Assembly (NCBI RefSeq): GCF_040905785.1
Contig: NZ_JBBDQW010000045.1
Span: 1 to 64,000 of the forward strand
From: Tistlia sp040905785
GTDB lineage: Bacteria; Pseudomonadota; Alphaproteobacteria; Kiloniellales; DSM-21159
Length of the DNA: 64,000 nt
Direction: 5' to 3'
Shown: piece by piece, positions 32,197-40,323 of the stretch
Numbering within the stretch: position 1 is the stretch's first letter
Layout of the letters: each line of letters begins with the position of its first letter
Translations under genes and position numbers: made by a program
The notes under the pieces: generated by a model
What the model saw: the letters and a program-made list of their open reading frames with translations, nothing else
The model's database searches: none
What the model was told of the DNA's origin: nothing

Positions 32197-32676
32197 GTGA
32201 AGGTCAACGACGCCGTCGCGGGCACGATCCTGATCGTGTTCGCCGCCGGGGTCTTCTACCAGACCCTGGGCTTTCCCCCGATGCCGGGCCAGAACTACGG
32301 CTCGAAGCTGTTCCCGCAGACGATCGCCGTCCTGATGGCGCTGAGCGGCCTCCTGCTGATCGTGCGCGGCGTCAAGGCGCGCCACGAGAGCCCCTGGCTG
32401 GTCGCCGCCGACTGGATGCGCTCGCCCGGGCACGTCGCGAATTTCCTGCTGCTGATCGCACTGCTGCTGTTCTACATCCTAGCCGCCAAGGCGCTCGGCT
32501 TCATCCCGACCGCCTTCCTCCTGCTCGCCGTGCTGCTGACCCGGCTGCGCGGCGTGCGGCACCTGGCCTCGAGCCTGGCGATCGCCGCTGTCGCGACCGT
32601 GGCCATGCAGCAGGCCTTCGGCCAGCTGCTGCGCGTCCCCCTGCCCTGGGGCATCCTGCCGCCGGTCCAGTGGTAG
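32197..32676 (+). CDS. tctB: Tripartite tricarboxylate transporter small membrane subunit
   Basis: A 159-residue protein with four hydrophobic segments, starting at GTG (CGGAG upstream). AGTILIVFAAGVFYQTLGFP and FLLLIALLLFYILAAKALGF are typical of TctB. Encoded between the binding protein and the large subunit, 7 bases before tctA. Confidence 0.82.
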   Translation: MKVNDAVAGTILIVFAAGVFYQTLGFPPMPGQNYGSKLFPQTIAVLMALSGLLLIVRGVKARHESPWLVAADWMRSPGHVANFLLLIALLLFYILAAKALGFIPTAFLLLAVLLTRLRGVRHLASSLAIAAVATVAMQQAFGQLLRVPLPWGILPPVQW

Positions 32677-32683
32677 GCGCGCC

Positions 32684-34195
32684 ATGGACCCGATCTCGCT
32701 GGCCTTCGGGCTGATCCTCGACCCCTACGTGCTGACGGTCATGCTGGCGGCCGGCGGCTTCGGCCTGTTCATGGGCGCGATCCCCGGCCTCTCGGCGACC
32801 ATGGCCACCGCGCTGCTGGTGCCGATCACCTTCTTCATGGAGCCGGTGCCGGCGCTGGCGGCGATCGTCACCGCGACGGCCATGGCGATCTTCGCCGGCG
32901 ACATTCCCGGGGCACTGCTGCGCATTCCAGGCACCCCGGCCTCGGCCGCCTACACCAACGAAGCCTTCGCGATGACCCGCAAGGGCCGGGCCGAGCTGGC
33001 GCTCGGCATCAGCCTGTCCGGCGCGATCGTCGGCGGCCTGTTCGGCAGCGCCGTGCTGGCCACGGCGGCGCCGGTGCTGGCCGACATCGCCCTCAGGTTC
33101 AGCTCTTTCGAGTACTTCTGGCTGGCCTGCATGGGCCTGACCTGCGCCGCCTTCGTCTCCTCGGGCTCGGCGGTCAAGGGGCTGGTCTCACTCCTGATCG
33201 GGCTGTTCATCGCGACCATCGGCGTCGACCCCATGTCGGGCCATCCGCGCTTCACCTTCGGCAACGTCGAGATGATGGGCGGCATCAACTTCATCCCGGC
33301 GATGATCGGCATGTTCGCGCTCGCCGAGGTGATCCGCAGCGTCACCGCCACAACCCCGCACTACAAGGCGCCCCAGGAGCATATCGGCAACATCTTCAAG
33401 GGCCTGGGCCCGGTGCTGCGGCGCTACAAGCTGAACCTGCTGCGCGGCAGCGTGATCGGCACCCTGGTCGGCGCCCTGCCCGGCGCCGGCTCCGACATCG
33501 CCGCCTGGATCTCCTACGCGGTCGGCAAGAAATTCTCGAAGGAGCCGGAGAAGTTCGGCACCGGCCACCCCGAGGGCATCGTCGATGCCGCCTCCTCGAA
33601 CAACGCCGGGCTCGGCGGCTCCTGGGTGCCGGCCCTGGTGTTCGGCATCCCCGGCGACTCGATCACCGCCATCGTCATCGGCGTGCTCTATATGAAGGGC
33701 ATGAACCCGGGGCCGACGGTCTTCCTCTACCAGCCCGAGCTGATCTACGCGGTCTTCCTGTCCTTCTTCCTCGCCAACCTGATGCTGCTGCCGCTCGGCC
33801 TGGCGGCGATCAAGTCCTCCAAGCAGCTGCTGCTGGTGCCGCGCGAGGTGCTGATGCCGATCATCCTGCTGTTCTGCATCGTCGGCACCTTCGCCATCAA
33901 CAACACGGTCTTCGACGTCGGCGTCATGCTGGTGCTCGGGCTGGTCGCCTACCTGATGGAGGAGAACGGCTTTCCGATCGCCCCGGCGATCCTGGGCCTG
34001 GTGCTCGGCCCGCTGCTCGAGGACAGCTTCATCACCTCGATGATCAAGGCCGACGGCAACCTGTTCGCCTTCTTCGAGCGGCCGATCGCCGCCGGCCTCG
34101 GCGTCGTCACCCTGCTGATCTGGGTGGCACCGCTGTTCTTCCGGCTGCGCCGGGGCAAGGTTGAGCCGGCCAAGGCATCCGGCGCCGACGAATGA
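32684..34195 (+). CDS. tctA: Tripartite tricarboxylate transporter large membrane subunit
   Basis: A 503-residue membrane protein with about twelve segments. GLFMGAIPGLSATMATALLV and the conserved IPGTPASAAYTNEAFAMTRK, then LPGAGSDIAAWISYAVGKKF, are TctA signatures. Together with TctB it forms the secondary transporter. A hydroxyacid dehydrogenase gene follows 22 bases later and may act on the imported compound. Confidence 0.9.
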   Translation: MDPISLAFGLILDPYVLTVMLAAGGFGLFMGAIPGLSATMATALLVPITFFMEPVPALAAIVTATAMAIFAGDIPGALLRIPGTPASAAYTNEAFAMTRKGRAELALGISLSGAIVGGLFGSAVLATAAPVLADIALRFSSFEYFWLACMGLTCAAFVSSGSAVKGLVSLLIGLFIATIGVDPMSGHPRFTFGNVEMMGGINFIPAMIGMFALAEVIRSVTATTPHYKAPQEHIGNIFKGLGPVLRRYKLNLLRGSVIGTLVGALPGAGSDIAAWISYAVGKKFSKEPEKFGTGHPEGIVDAASSNNAGLGGSWVPALVFGIPGDSITAIVIGVLYMKGMNPGPTVFLYQPELIYAVFLSFFLANLMLLPLGLAAIKSSKQLLLVPREVLMPIILLFCIVGTFAINNTVFDVGVMLVLGLVAYLMEENGFPIAPAILGLVLGPLLEDSFITSMIKADGNLFAFFERPIAAGLGVVTLLIWVAPLFFRLRRGKVEPAKASGADE

Positions 34196-34217
34196 CGACC
34201 AACCAAGGGAGAGCTTC

Positions 34218-35114
34218 ATGAGCGACAAGCAACGCATCGGATTCGTCGGCGTCGGCCTGATGGGCCACGGCATGGCCAAGCACCTGCACGGCGCCGGCCA
34301 CCCGCTGACCATCCTCGGCCACCGCAACCGCAAGCCGGTCGACGACCTGGTCGGGCGCGGCGCCAAGGAGGCCAAGACGCCGGCCGAGGTCGCGCGCGCC
34401 AGCGACATCGTCTTCCTGTGCCTGCCGACCTCCGACCATGTCGAGGCGATCGTCGCCGGCCCGGACGGCCTGCTCGAGGGCGCCGCCGAGGGCATGATCG
34501 TCGTCGACACCAGCACCGCCGACCCGAGCTCGACCCTGCGCCTGGGCGAGATCGCCGCCGCCCGGGGCGTGCACCTCGTCGACGCGCCACTGACGCGCAC
34601 GCCCAAGGAAGCCGAGGAAGGCAAGCTCAACACCATGGTCGGCTGCGACGAGACGCTGTTCGCGACGCTGAAGCCGGTGATGGCCTGCTACGCCGAGAAC
34701 GTGTTCCACGTCGGACCGCTCGGTGCCGGGCACAAGCTCAAGCTGATCAACAACTTCATGGCCATGGGCCTGGCCAGCCTGGTGGCCGAGGCGGTGACCG
34801 CCGCGCGGACGGTCGGCGTCGACCTCGTCCGCCTCAACGAGCTGGTCTCGGCCGGGCCGGTCAACAGCGGCATCTTCCAGAAGATGATGGCCCAGGCCAT
34901 CGACGGCGATCCCTCCGGCCTGCAGTTCGCCATCCGCAACGCCCGCAAGGACCTGCGCTACTTCAACAACATGGCGAGCGAGGCCGGGCTGTTCGGCGCG
35001 ATGGCCCCGGCCGCCCTGCAGACCCTGACCCTGGCCGTGGCCTTGGGCCACGGCGAGGAGCTGGTGCCGCAGCTGGTCGACGTGCTGAGCGAGGTCAACG
35101 GCGCCAAGACCTGA
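34218..35114 (+). CDS. 3-hydroxyisobutyrate dehydrogenase-family oxidoreductase
   Basis: A 298-residue beta-hydroxyacid dehydrogenase. NAD(P) motif IGFVGVGLMGHGMAKHL, substrate-site segment VDAPLTRTPKEAEEGKLNTM, and the catalytic lysine in LGAGHKLKLINNFMAMG. The family oxidises short beta-hydroxyacids or reduces the semialdehydes (3-hydroxyisobutyrate, tartronate semialdehyde and others). GGGAGAG precedes the ATG. Placement behind tctCBA suggests one unit for uptake and oxidation of a hydroxyacid. Confidence 0.85.
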   Translation: MSDKQRIGFVGVGLMGHGMAKHLHGAGHPLTILGHRNRKPVDDLVGRGAKEAKTPAEVARASDIVFLCLPTSDHVEAIVAGPDGLLEGAAEGMIVVDTSTADPSSTLRLGEIAAARGVHLVDAPLTRTPKEAEEGKLNTMVGCDETLFATLKPVMACYAENVFHVGPLGAGHKLKLINNFMAMGLASLVAEAVTAARTVGVDLVRLNELVSAGPVNSGIFQKMMAQAIDGDPSGLQFAIRNARKDLRYFNNMASEAGLFGAMAPAALQTLTLAVALGHGEELVPQLVDVLSEVNGAKT

Positions 35115-35216
35115 GTCGGCGGGCAAGGTTCCCTCCCCGCATCCGGGGGTGCTACGCTCGCTGCGGCGCCCGCTCCTCGTGCGGGCTCCGGTCGTTCGCC
35201 GGTCCTGGAGGTAGCC

Positions 35217-35906
35217 TTGGCCCTTCCCCGCTGGACAGAAGACGGCGCTGCGATCAGCCGTCGGCGACTGCTCGTCCAGGCCGCCGCCGGGGGCGCGGCG
35301 CTGTGCGGCGGCCTGCCCTCGGCCCGGGCCGCGAGCGACCGGGACCTGCGCTTCCGCTGCCTGTGGCAGGGCTCGGAGATCGGCGAGCACCGGGTCGCCT
35401 TCCGCGCCGAGGCCGACCGCCTGGTCGTCGAGACCTACATCGAGATTACCGCCAAGGTCCTGTTCTTCACGGTCTTCAGCCTGCGGCACGAGGCGCGCGA
35501 GGTCTGGCAGGGCGGGCGGCTGCAGGCGGTCGTGGCCAGGACGCAGAGCGAGGGCAGGAGCCTCGAGGTCGCCGGCGAGGCCGTCGGCGACGGCTTCCGC
35601 GTCGTCGGCAAGGACGGCCCCTTCCTCGCCGCCGGGCACCTGCTGACCTCGGACGCACTCTGGGACAGCCGGATCGTCGAGGCGGCAAGACTGATCGACG
35701 TCCAGCATGGCGGCGAGATCGGTCTCGTCACGAAACGGCTCGGCAAGGCCTCCGTCGAGACGCCCCGCGGCCGGATCCGCGCCACCCGGCACCGGATCAT
35801 CACGCCCTACTACGCCGGCAGCCTGTTCTACGACGAGGAGCAGCGCTGGGTTAAGGCCCTGGTCGAGTTCAAAGGGGAGACCCTGGAATATGCGCTCGCG
35901 ACCTAG
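35217..35906 (+). CDS. DUF6134-like exported protein
   Basis: A 229-residue protein starting at TTG after TGGAGG. A twin-arginine signal (ISRRRLLVQAAAGGAALCGG) precedes a beta-rich domain (DLRFRCLWQGSEIGEHRVAF). I recognise it as the DUF6134 type; function unknown. It ends 17 bases inside the start of a TAXI-type binding protein gene, so the two are translated together and may act on the same envelope process. Confidence 0.6.
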   Translation: MALPRWTEDGAAISRRRLLVQAAAGGAALCGGLPSARAASDRDLRFRCLWQGSEIGEHRVAFRAEADRLVVETYIEITAKVLFFTVFSLRHEAREVWQGGRLQAVVARTQSEGRSLEVAGEAVGDGFRVVGKDGPFLAAGHLLTSDALWDSRIVEAARLIDVQHGGEIGLVTKRLGKASVETPRGRIRATRHRIITPYYAGSLFYDEEQRWVKALVEFKGETLEYALAT

Positions 35907-36903
35907 AGGAACCCGGTCTGGGCGGAGTTGGGCGCGCTCGCTGACAGTGGCCTGCACGCTGGCGGCCCTGGCGGTCGGCGCGGTTGGCTGCGCCCAGGTG
36001 ACACGGCGTCCGGACGTGGTGATCGGCACCGCCAGCCCCACCGAGATCGACTACCCGCTCGGCGGCTCCATCTGCCGCCTGTTCAACCTCGCCAGGGACC
36101 GCCACGGCCTGCGCTGCGCCGAGCGACCCTCGGAGGGCGCCGTCGCCAACCTGGAAGCGCTGCGCGACGGCCGCATAGAGGTCGGCATCGCTACCTCGGA
36201 CCTGCTCGCCGACGCCGTCGCCGGCCGCGGTCCCTTCGCCCTCGCCGGGCCTGCGGGGGAGCTTCGTGTCCTCTTCGCCGGCCATGCCGACGTCTTCACG
36301 CTGGTCGTCCACCAGGAATCGACGATCCGCTCGCTCGACGACCTGCGCGGCAAGCGCATCAGCATCGGCAATCCGGGATCGCGCCAGCGCGCCGACATGG
36401 AGAACGTCCTGGCCGCGCTCGGCCTGACGCGCGCCGACTTCGCGGAGGTGCGCGAGTTGGCGCCCGCGGAGCAGAACCGGGCCTTCTGCGCCGAGGAGGT
36501 CGACGCCATCGTCTACTCGGTCGCCCAGCCCAACGGGCTGATCGCGGACGCGACGCAGACCTGTCGCGGCCGGCTGGTGCCGGTCAGCGGCCCGGCCATC
36601 GACCGGATGCTGTCCGAGAAGGAGGACTACGAGCGCGCCGTGATCGCCGGCGGCACCTATTCGCCGAACCCGGCCGACGTCGAGAGCTTCGGCGTGCGCG
36701 CGGTGGTCGTCACAACCACCCGCATGAGCGAGGCCGTGGCCTACGAGATCGCCAGGGCGGTGTTCGACGACTTCGACGACTTCCGCCGGCTGCACCCGGC
36801 CTTCGAGGCCCTGTCCGTCGCCAACGCCGTGCATCGCACCGGCGCCGCGCCGGTCCACCCCGGGGCCGCCCTCTACTATCGCCAGCAGGGCTGGGCGCCG
36901 TGA
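35890..36903 (+). CDS. TAXI-family solute-binding lipoprotein
   Basis: A 337-residue protein with a lipoprotein-like signal (LTVACTLAALAVGAVGC, cysteine near residue 28). IGTASPTEIDYPLGGSICRL and IRSLDDLRGKRISIGNPGSR are TAXI family motifs. Such proteins bind solutes for TRAP transporters, but no TRAP membrane genes are in the window; it may be an orphan or serve a distant transporter. The ATG at 35890 overlaps the preceding gene. Confidence 0.8.
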   Translation: MRSRPRGTRSGRSWARSLTVACTLAALAVGAVGCAQVTRRPDVVIGTASPTEIDYPLGGSICRLFNLARDRHGLRCAERPSEGAVANLEALRDGRIEVGIATSDLLADAVAGRGPFALAGPAGELRVLFAGHADVFTLVVHQESTIRSLDDLRGKRISIGNPGSRQRADMENVLAALGLTRADFAEVRELAPAEQNRAFCAEEVDAIVYSVAQPNGLIADATQTCRGRLVPVSGPAIDRMLSEKEDYERAVIAGGTYSPNPADVESFGVRAVVVTTTRMSEAVAYEIARAVFDDFDDFRRLHPAFEALSVANAVHRTGAAPVHPGAALYYRQQGWAP

Positions 36904-36922
36904 CGGCGCCAGCTCCGCCGCC

Positions 36923-39397
36923 CTACCCCTTCACCCGCTCCATCCTCGGGTCGTAGAGCGGCTGCAGGTTGAGCTCGCAGGGCACGCGTTCGCCGGCGAC
37001 CTCCAGCTCGTAGCGCCCGCCCTCGAGAAAGGCGCGGTCGATCGGCGCCTGCGCGCGGACGTAGCCGTAGCCGATGTTGCGGGCGACGGTATAACCCCAC
37101 CCCGCGCTCGCCAGGTAGCCGACCCGCTCGCCGTCGCGGTAGAGCGTCTCGCGACCGAGCAGCACGACGGCGGGATCCTCGACGGTGAAGCAGGCGAGGC
37201 GCTTCTTCAGCCCCGCCTCGCGCTGCGCCAGCAGCGCCTCGCGGCCGAGAAAGGGCGTGTTGGCGGTCAGCTTGACGGCGAAGCCGAGGCCGGCCTCGAG
37301 CGGCGTGTCGTCGCTGGTGATGTCGCTGCCCCAGGCGCGGTAGCCCTTTTCCAGGCGCAGCGATTCGATGGCGCGGTAGCCGCAGTTGGCGAGGCCGAAG
37401 GCGCCGCCCGCCTCGCTGAGCCGGTCGAAGACCGCCGCGGCGCACTCGCTCGGCAGGTGCAGCTCCCAGCCCAGCTCGCCCTCGTAGGTGACGCGCAGGG
37501 CGCGCACCGGGGCGCCGCCGATCGCGATGTCGCGGCAGCTGGCGAAGGGAAAGGCTTCGTTGGAGAGATCGTCCCGGGTCACCTGCGAGAGCAGGTCGCG
37601 GGCGCGCGGCCCCATCACCGTCAGCACCGCATAGGCCGAGGTCACGTCGACCAGCTGCGCCTCGGCGCCCTCCGGGATGTTGCGCGCGATCCAGTCGAAG
37701 TCGCGGGTCGCCGCGGCGGTGCCGGTGACGATGTAGAAGCGGTCTTCGGCCAGGCGCGCGACGGTCAGGTCGCACTCGATGCCGCCGCGGCGGTTGCAGA
37801 GCTGGCTGTAGGTCAGGCGGCCGACCGCGCCCGCCACCTCGCCGGCGCAGATCCAGGACAGCGCGGCCGCGGCGCTCGGACCGACCATCAGGAACTTGGC
37901 GAAGGACGACTGGTCGAACAGGCCGACCCGCTCGCGTACCGCCCGGTGCTCCTCGCCGACCGCCTCGAACCAGTTCTGGCGGCCGTAGCTGTAGCGGTCG
38001 ACCGGCTCCTCTCCGGGCCGCGCGAACCAGTTCGGGCGTTCCCAGCCGAGCTTCTCGCCGAAGCAGGCGCCGGCCGCCTTGAGCCGGCCGTAGAGCGGCG
38101 AGACCCGCGCCGGGCGGCCCGACTCCTGCTCCTCGTGGGGCCAGGCCATGGTGTAGTGCTTGCCCGTCGCCTCGACGGTGCGCGCCCGCACCCACTCGGC
38201 GCTGCGGTGCGGCTGGCCGAAGCGGCGGATGTCGACGGCGGCCAGGTCCATCGGCGCCTCGCCCCGCGCGACCCACTCGGCCAGCGCCCAGCCGGCGCCG
38301 CCGGCCGCGGCGATGCCGAAGGCGTTGAAGCCGGCGCCGACGAAGAAGCCGCGCAGGCCCGGCGCCTCGCCGAGGATGAAGTTGCCGTCGGGGGTGAAGG
38401 ATTCGGGGCCGTTGACGAACTGGCGCACGCCGGCCTCGGCGAGCTTCGGCACGCGGTGCAGCGCGCTTTCCATCAGCGGCTCGAACTGCTCGTAGTTCCA
38501 GTCGAGCAGCGAGAAGACGAAGCCCTCCGGGATGCCCTGCTCGGCCCAGGGCAGCGGCCGCCGCTCGTAGCCGCCCATGACCAGGCCGCCGACGTCCTCC
38601 TTGAAGTAGATCAGGCCGTCGGGGTCGCGCAGGGTCGGCAGGTCGGGCGCCACGCCCTCGATCCTCTCGGTGACCAGGTACTGGTGCTGCATCGAGCTGA
38701 GCGGCACCGAAACCCCGGCGAGGCGGCCGATCTCCGGCGCCCACTGGCCGGCGCAGTTCACCAGGCTCTCGCAGGCGATCTCGCCGGCGTCGGTGACCAG
38801 GCCCGCGACCCGGCCGCGGACCACGCGCACGCCGGTCACCGTCACGCCCTCGACGATCCGCACGCCGCCCTGGCGCGCGCCCCTGGCCAGGGCCTGCGTC
38901 AGGTCCGAGGGGTTGGCCTGGCCGTCGGTCGGCAGGTAGGCGGCGCCGACCAGGTCCGAGACCTCCATGACCGGCCACAGCTCCCGGGCCTCCTTGGGGC
39001 CCAGCAGGTGCATCTCCAGGCCGAAGGAGTGCGCGGTCGTCGCCTGGCGGCGGATCTCGGTCATGCGCTCGGCGTTGCAGGCGAGGCGCAGGCCGCCGTT
39101 CTGCTTGAAGCCGGTCGCCTGCCCGGTCTCGGCCTCGAGCCGGCCGTAGAGCTCGACCGAGTACTTGAGCAGCCGAGTGATGTTCGCGCTGCTGCGCAGC
39201 TGCCCGACCAGCCCGGCGGCATGGAAGGAGGTGCCGCTGGTCAGCCTGTGGCGCTCGAGCAGCAGCACGTCGCGCACCCCGGCCCGGGCCAGGTGGTAGG
39301 CGGTGCTGCAGCCGACGATGCCGCCGCCGACGACGACGACCTGGGCGCTGTCCGGTACCGCCTTGCTCGGCGCCGCGCTGCTCGATACCTGGGCCAT
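36923..39397 (-). CDS. FAD oxidoreductase-GcvT fusion, dimethylglycine/sarcosine dehydrogenase-like
   Basis: An 824-residue two-part enzyme. Residues 20-420 form a DAO-type FAD domain (VVVVGGGIVGCSTAYHLARA) with GTSFHAAG, where His59 sits at the position that binds FAD covalently in dimethylglycine dehydrogenase. A linker domain and a C-terminal GcvT-type folate domain (about 460-824; DVTSAYAVLTVMGPRARDLL, GYRAIESLRLEKGYRAWGSD) follow. Such enzymes remove N-methyl groups oxidatively and capture the one-carbon unit on tetrahydrofolate. GGAGG five bases before the ATG supports this start; a GTG two codons earlier is possible. Next to a betaine importer and a Rieske oxygenase, so dimethylglycine or a similar N-methyl amine is the likely substrate. 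Confidence 0.87.
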   Translation of the reverse strand: MAQVSSSAAPSKAVPDSAQVVVVGGGIVGCSTAYHLARAGVRDVLLLERHRLTSGTSFHAAGLVGQLRSSANITRLLKYSVELYGRLEAETGQATGFKQNGGLRLACNAERMTEIRRQATTAHSFGLEMHLLGPKEARELWPVMEVSDLVGAAYLPTDGQANPSDLTQALARGARQGGVRIVEGVTVTGVRVVRGRVAGLVTDAGEIACESLVNCAGQWAPEIGRLAGVSVPLSSMQHQYLVTERIEGVAPDLPTLRDPDGLIYFKEDVGGLVMGGYERRPLPWAEQGIPEGFVFSLLDWNYEQFEPLMESALHRVPKLAEAGVRQFVNGPESFTPDGNFILGEAPGLRGFFVGAGFNAFGIAAAGGAGWALAEWVARGEAPMDLAAVDIRRFGQPHRSAEWVRARTVEATGKHYTMAWPHEEQESGRPARVSPLYGRLKAAGACFGEKLGWERPNWFARPGEEPVDRYSYGRQNWFEAVGEEHRAVRERVGLFDQSSFAKFLMVGPSAAAALSWICAGEVAGAVGRLTYSQLCNRRGGIECDLTVARLAEDRFYIVTGTAAATRDFDWIARNIPEGAEAQLVDVTSAYAVLTVMGPRARDLLSQVTRDDLSNEAFPFASCRDIAIGGAPVRALRVTYEGELGWELHLPSECAAAVFDRLSEAGGAFGLANCGYRAIESLRLEKGYRAWGSDITSDDTPLEAGLGFAVKLTANTPFLGREALLAQREAGLKKRLACFTVEDPAVVLLGRETLYRDGERVGYLASAGWGYTVARNIGYGYVRAQAPIDRAFLEGGRYELEVAGERVPCELNLQPLYDPRMERVKG

Positions 39398-39416
39398 CGG
39401 CACCTCCCGGATGCGT

Positions 39417-40313
39417 CTAGTTCTGTTCGAAGGGCTCGAAGGCGGCCCAGGCGCGCTCGAAGCGGGCGAGGTTCTCTTCGGTGTAGGATGCGAAATCGAA
39501 GTCGATGGCCGAGCGCACCTCGGAGACCATGCTCCACAGGCTCTCGCGCAGCAGCGAGGCCGCCTTCATCGCCGCCAGCGCGCGCAGGTCGGCCTCCGAG
39601 GGCGGCCGCTCGAGGTAGAGCGCGAGCAGCCGCTCCTCCTCCTCGGGTCCGAGCTGGCCGTTCGAGGCGAGCCCGCCGAGGTCGAAGAAGGGCGAGTTGA
39701 AGCCGGCGTAGTCCCAGTCGATCAGCCACAGCCGGTCGCCCGAGTCGATGAAGTTGGCCGGCAGCAGGTCGTTGTGGCCGAAGACCACCTCGATTGGCCC
39801 GACCGCCCGCTCCAGCCGCGCGCCGCGCGCCAGCAGGCCGGGCAGCTGCCCGACGCGGGCGCTGCCGGCCTCGCGCAGCTCGGCGGCGTAGTGGCGCAGG
39901 ATGTGGAAGACCCAGAACATCAGCACCGGGCCGCGCAGGTGCTGCGCCAGCTCGCGGTGGCAGCGCCGGACCAGCGGCACCGCGCGCGCCAGCATCGCCG
40001 GGTCGCGCAGGTCGGCCTCGCCCAGGGTCCGGCCCTCGACGAAGCGCGTCACCAGCACGCCGGGCTGGGCGTGAACCACGGCCGGCGAGATGCCGGCCGC
40101 CTCGGCGGCGCGCGCCGCCGCCAGCTCGTTGAAGCGCATCACGCCGTGCACCGGGATGTCGGCGCCGACCCGCACGAAGAAGCGCCGGCCAGCGTCCTCG
40201 ACCAGGAAGTTCGTGTTGGTTATGCCGCCCTCGACCGGGCGCGGCTCGACCCGGCCCGACCAGATGTCGAGCGCGGCGACGCGCGCGGCGGGATCGTCGT
40301 AGGCGCCGGTCAT
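39417..40313 (-). CDS. Choline/ethanolamine-kinase-like phosphotransferase (first)
   Basis: A 298-residue member of the APH/ChoK superfamily. GGITNTNFLVEDAGRRFFVR is the nucleotide loop region, VVFGHNDLLPANFI the catalytic HxDxxxxN loop, and LWLIDWDYAGFNSPFFDLGG the metal-binding DWDYAG motif. The family phosphorylates choline, ethanolamine or other small alcohols. It lies between a betaine permease gene and the FAD-GcvT gene, close to both on the same strand, so a quaternary amino alcohol is a reasonable substrate. A second, diverged copy is at 45657-46571. Confidence 0.82.
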   Translation of the reverse strand: MTGAYDDPAARVAALDIWSGRVEPRPVEGGITNTNFLVEDAGRRFFVRVGADIPVHGVMRFNELAAARAAEAAGISPAVVHAQPGVLVTRFVEGRTLGEADLRDPAMLARAVPLVRRCHRELAQHLRGPVLMFWVFHILRHYAAELREAGSARVGQLPGLLARGARLERAVGPIEVVFGHNDLLPANFIDSGDRLWLIDWDYAGFNSPFFDLGGLASNGQLGPEEEERLLALYLERPPSEADLRALAAMKAASLLRESLWSMVSEVRSAIDFDFASYTEENLARFERAWAAFEPFEQN

Positions 40314-40323
40314 GGCTGCTCCC

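Noticed and set aside
36876..38978. Long open frame overlapping the FAD-GcvT gene
   Set aside because: Same strand, other frame, extreme Arg/Gly/Pro content; the FAD-GcvT frame carries all the conserved motifs.
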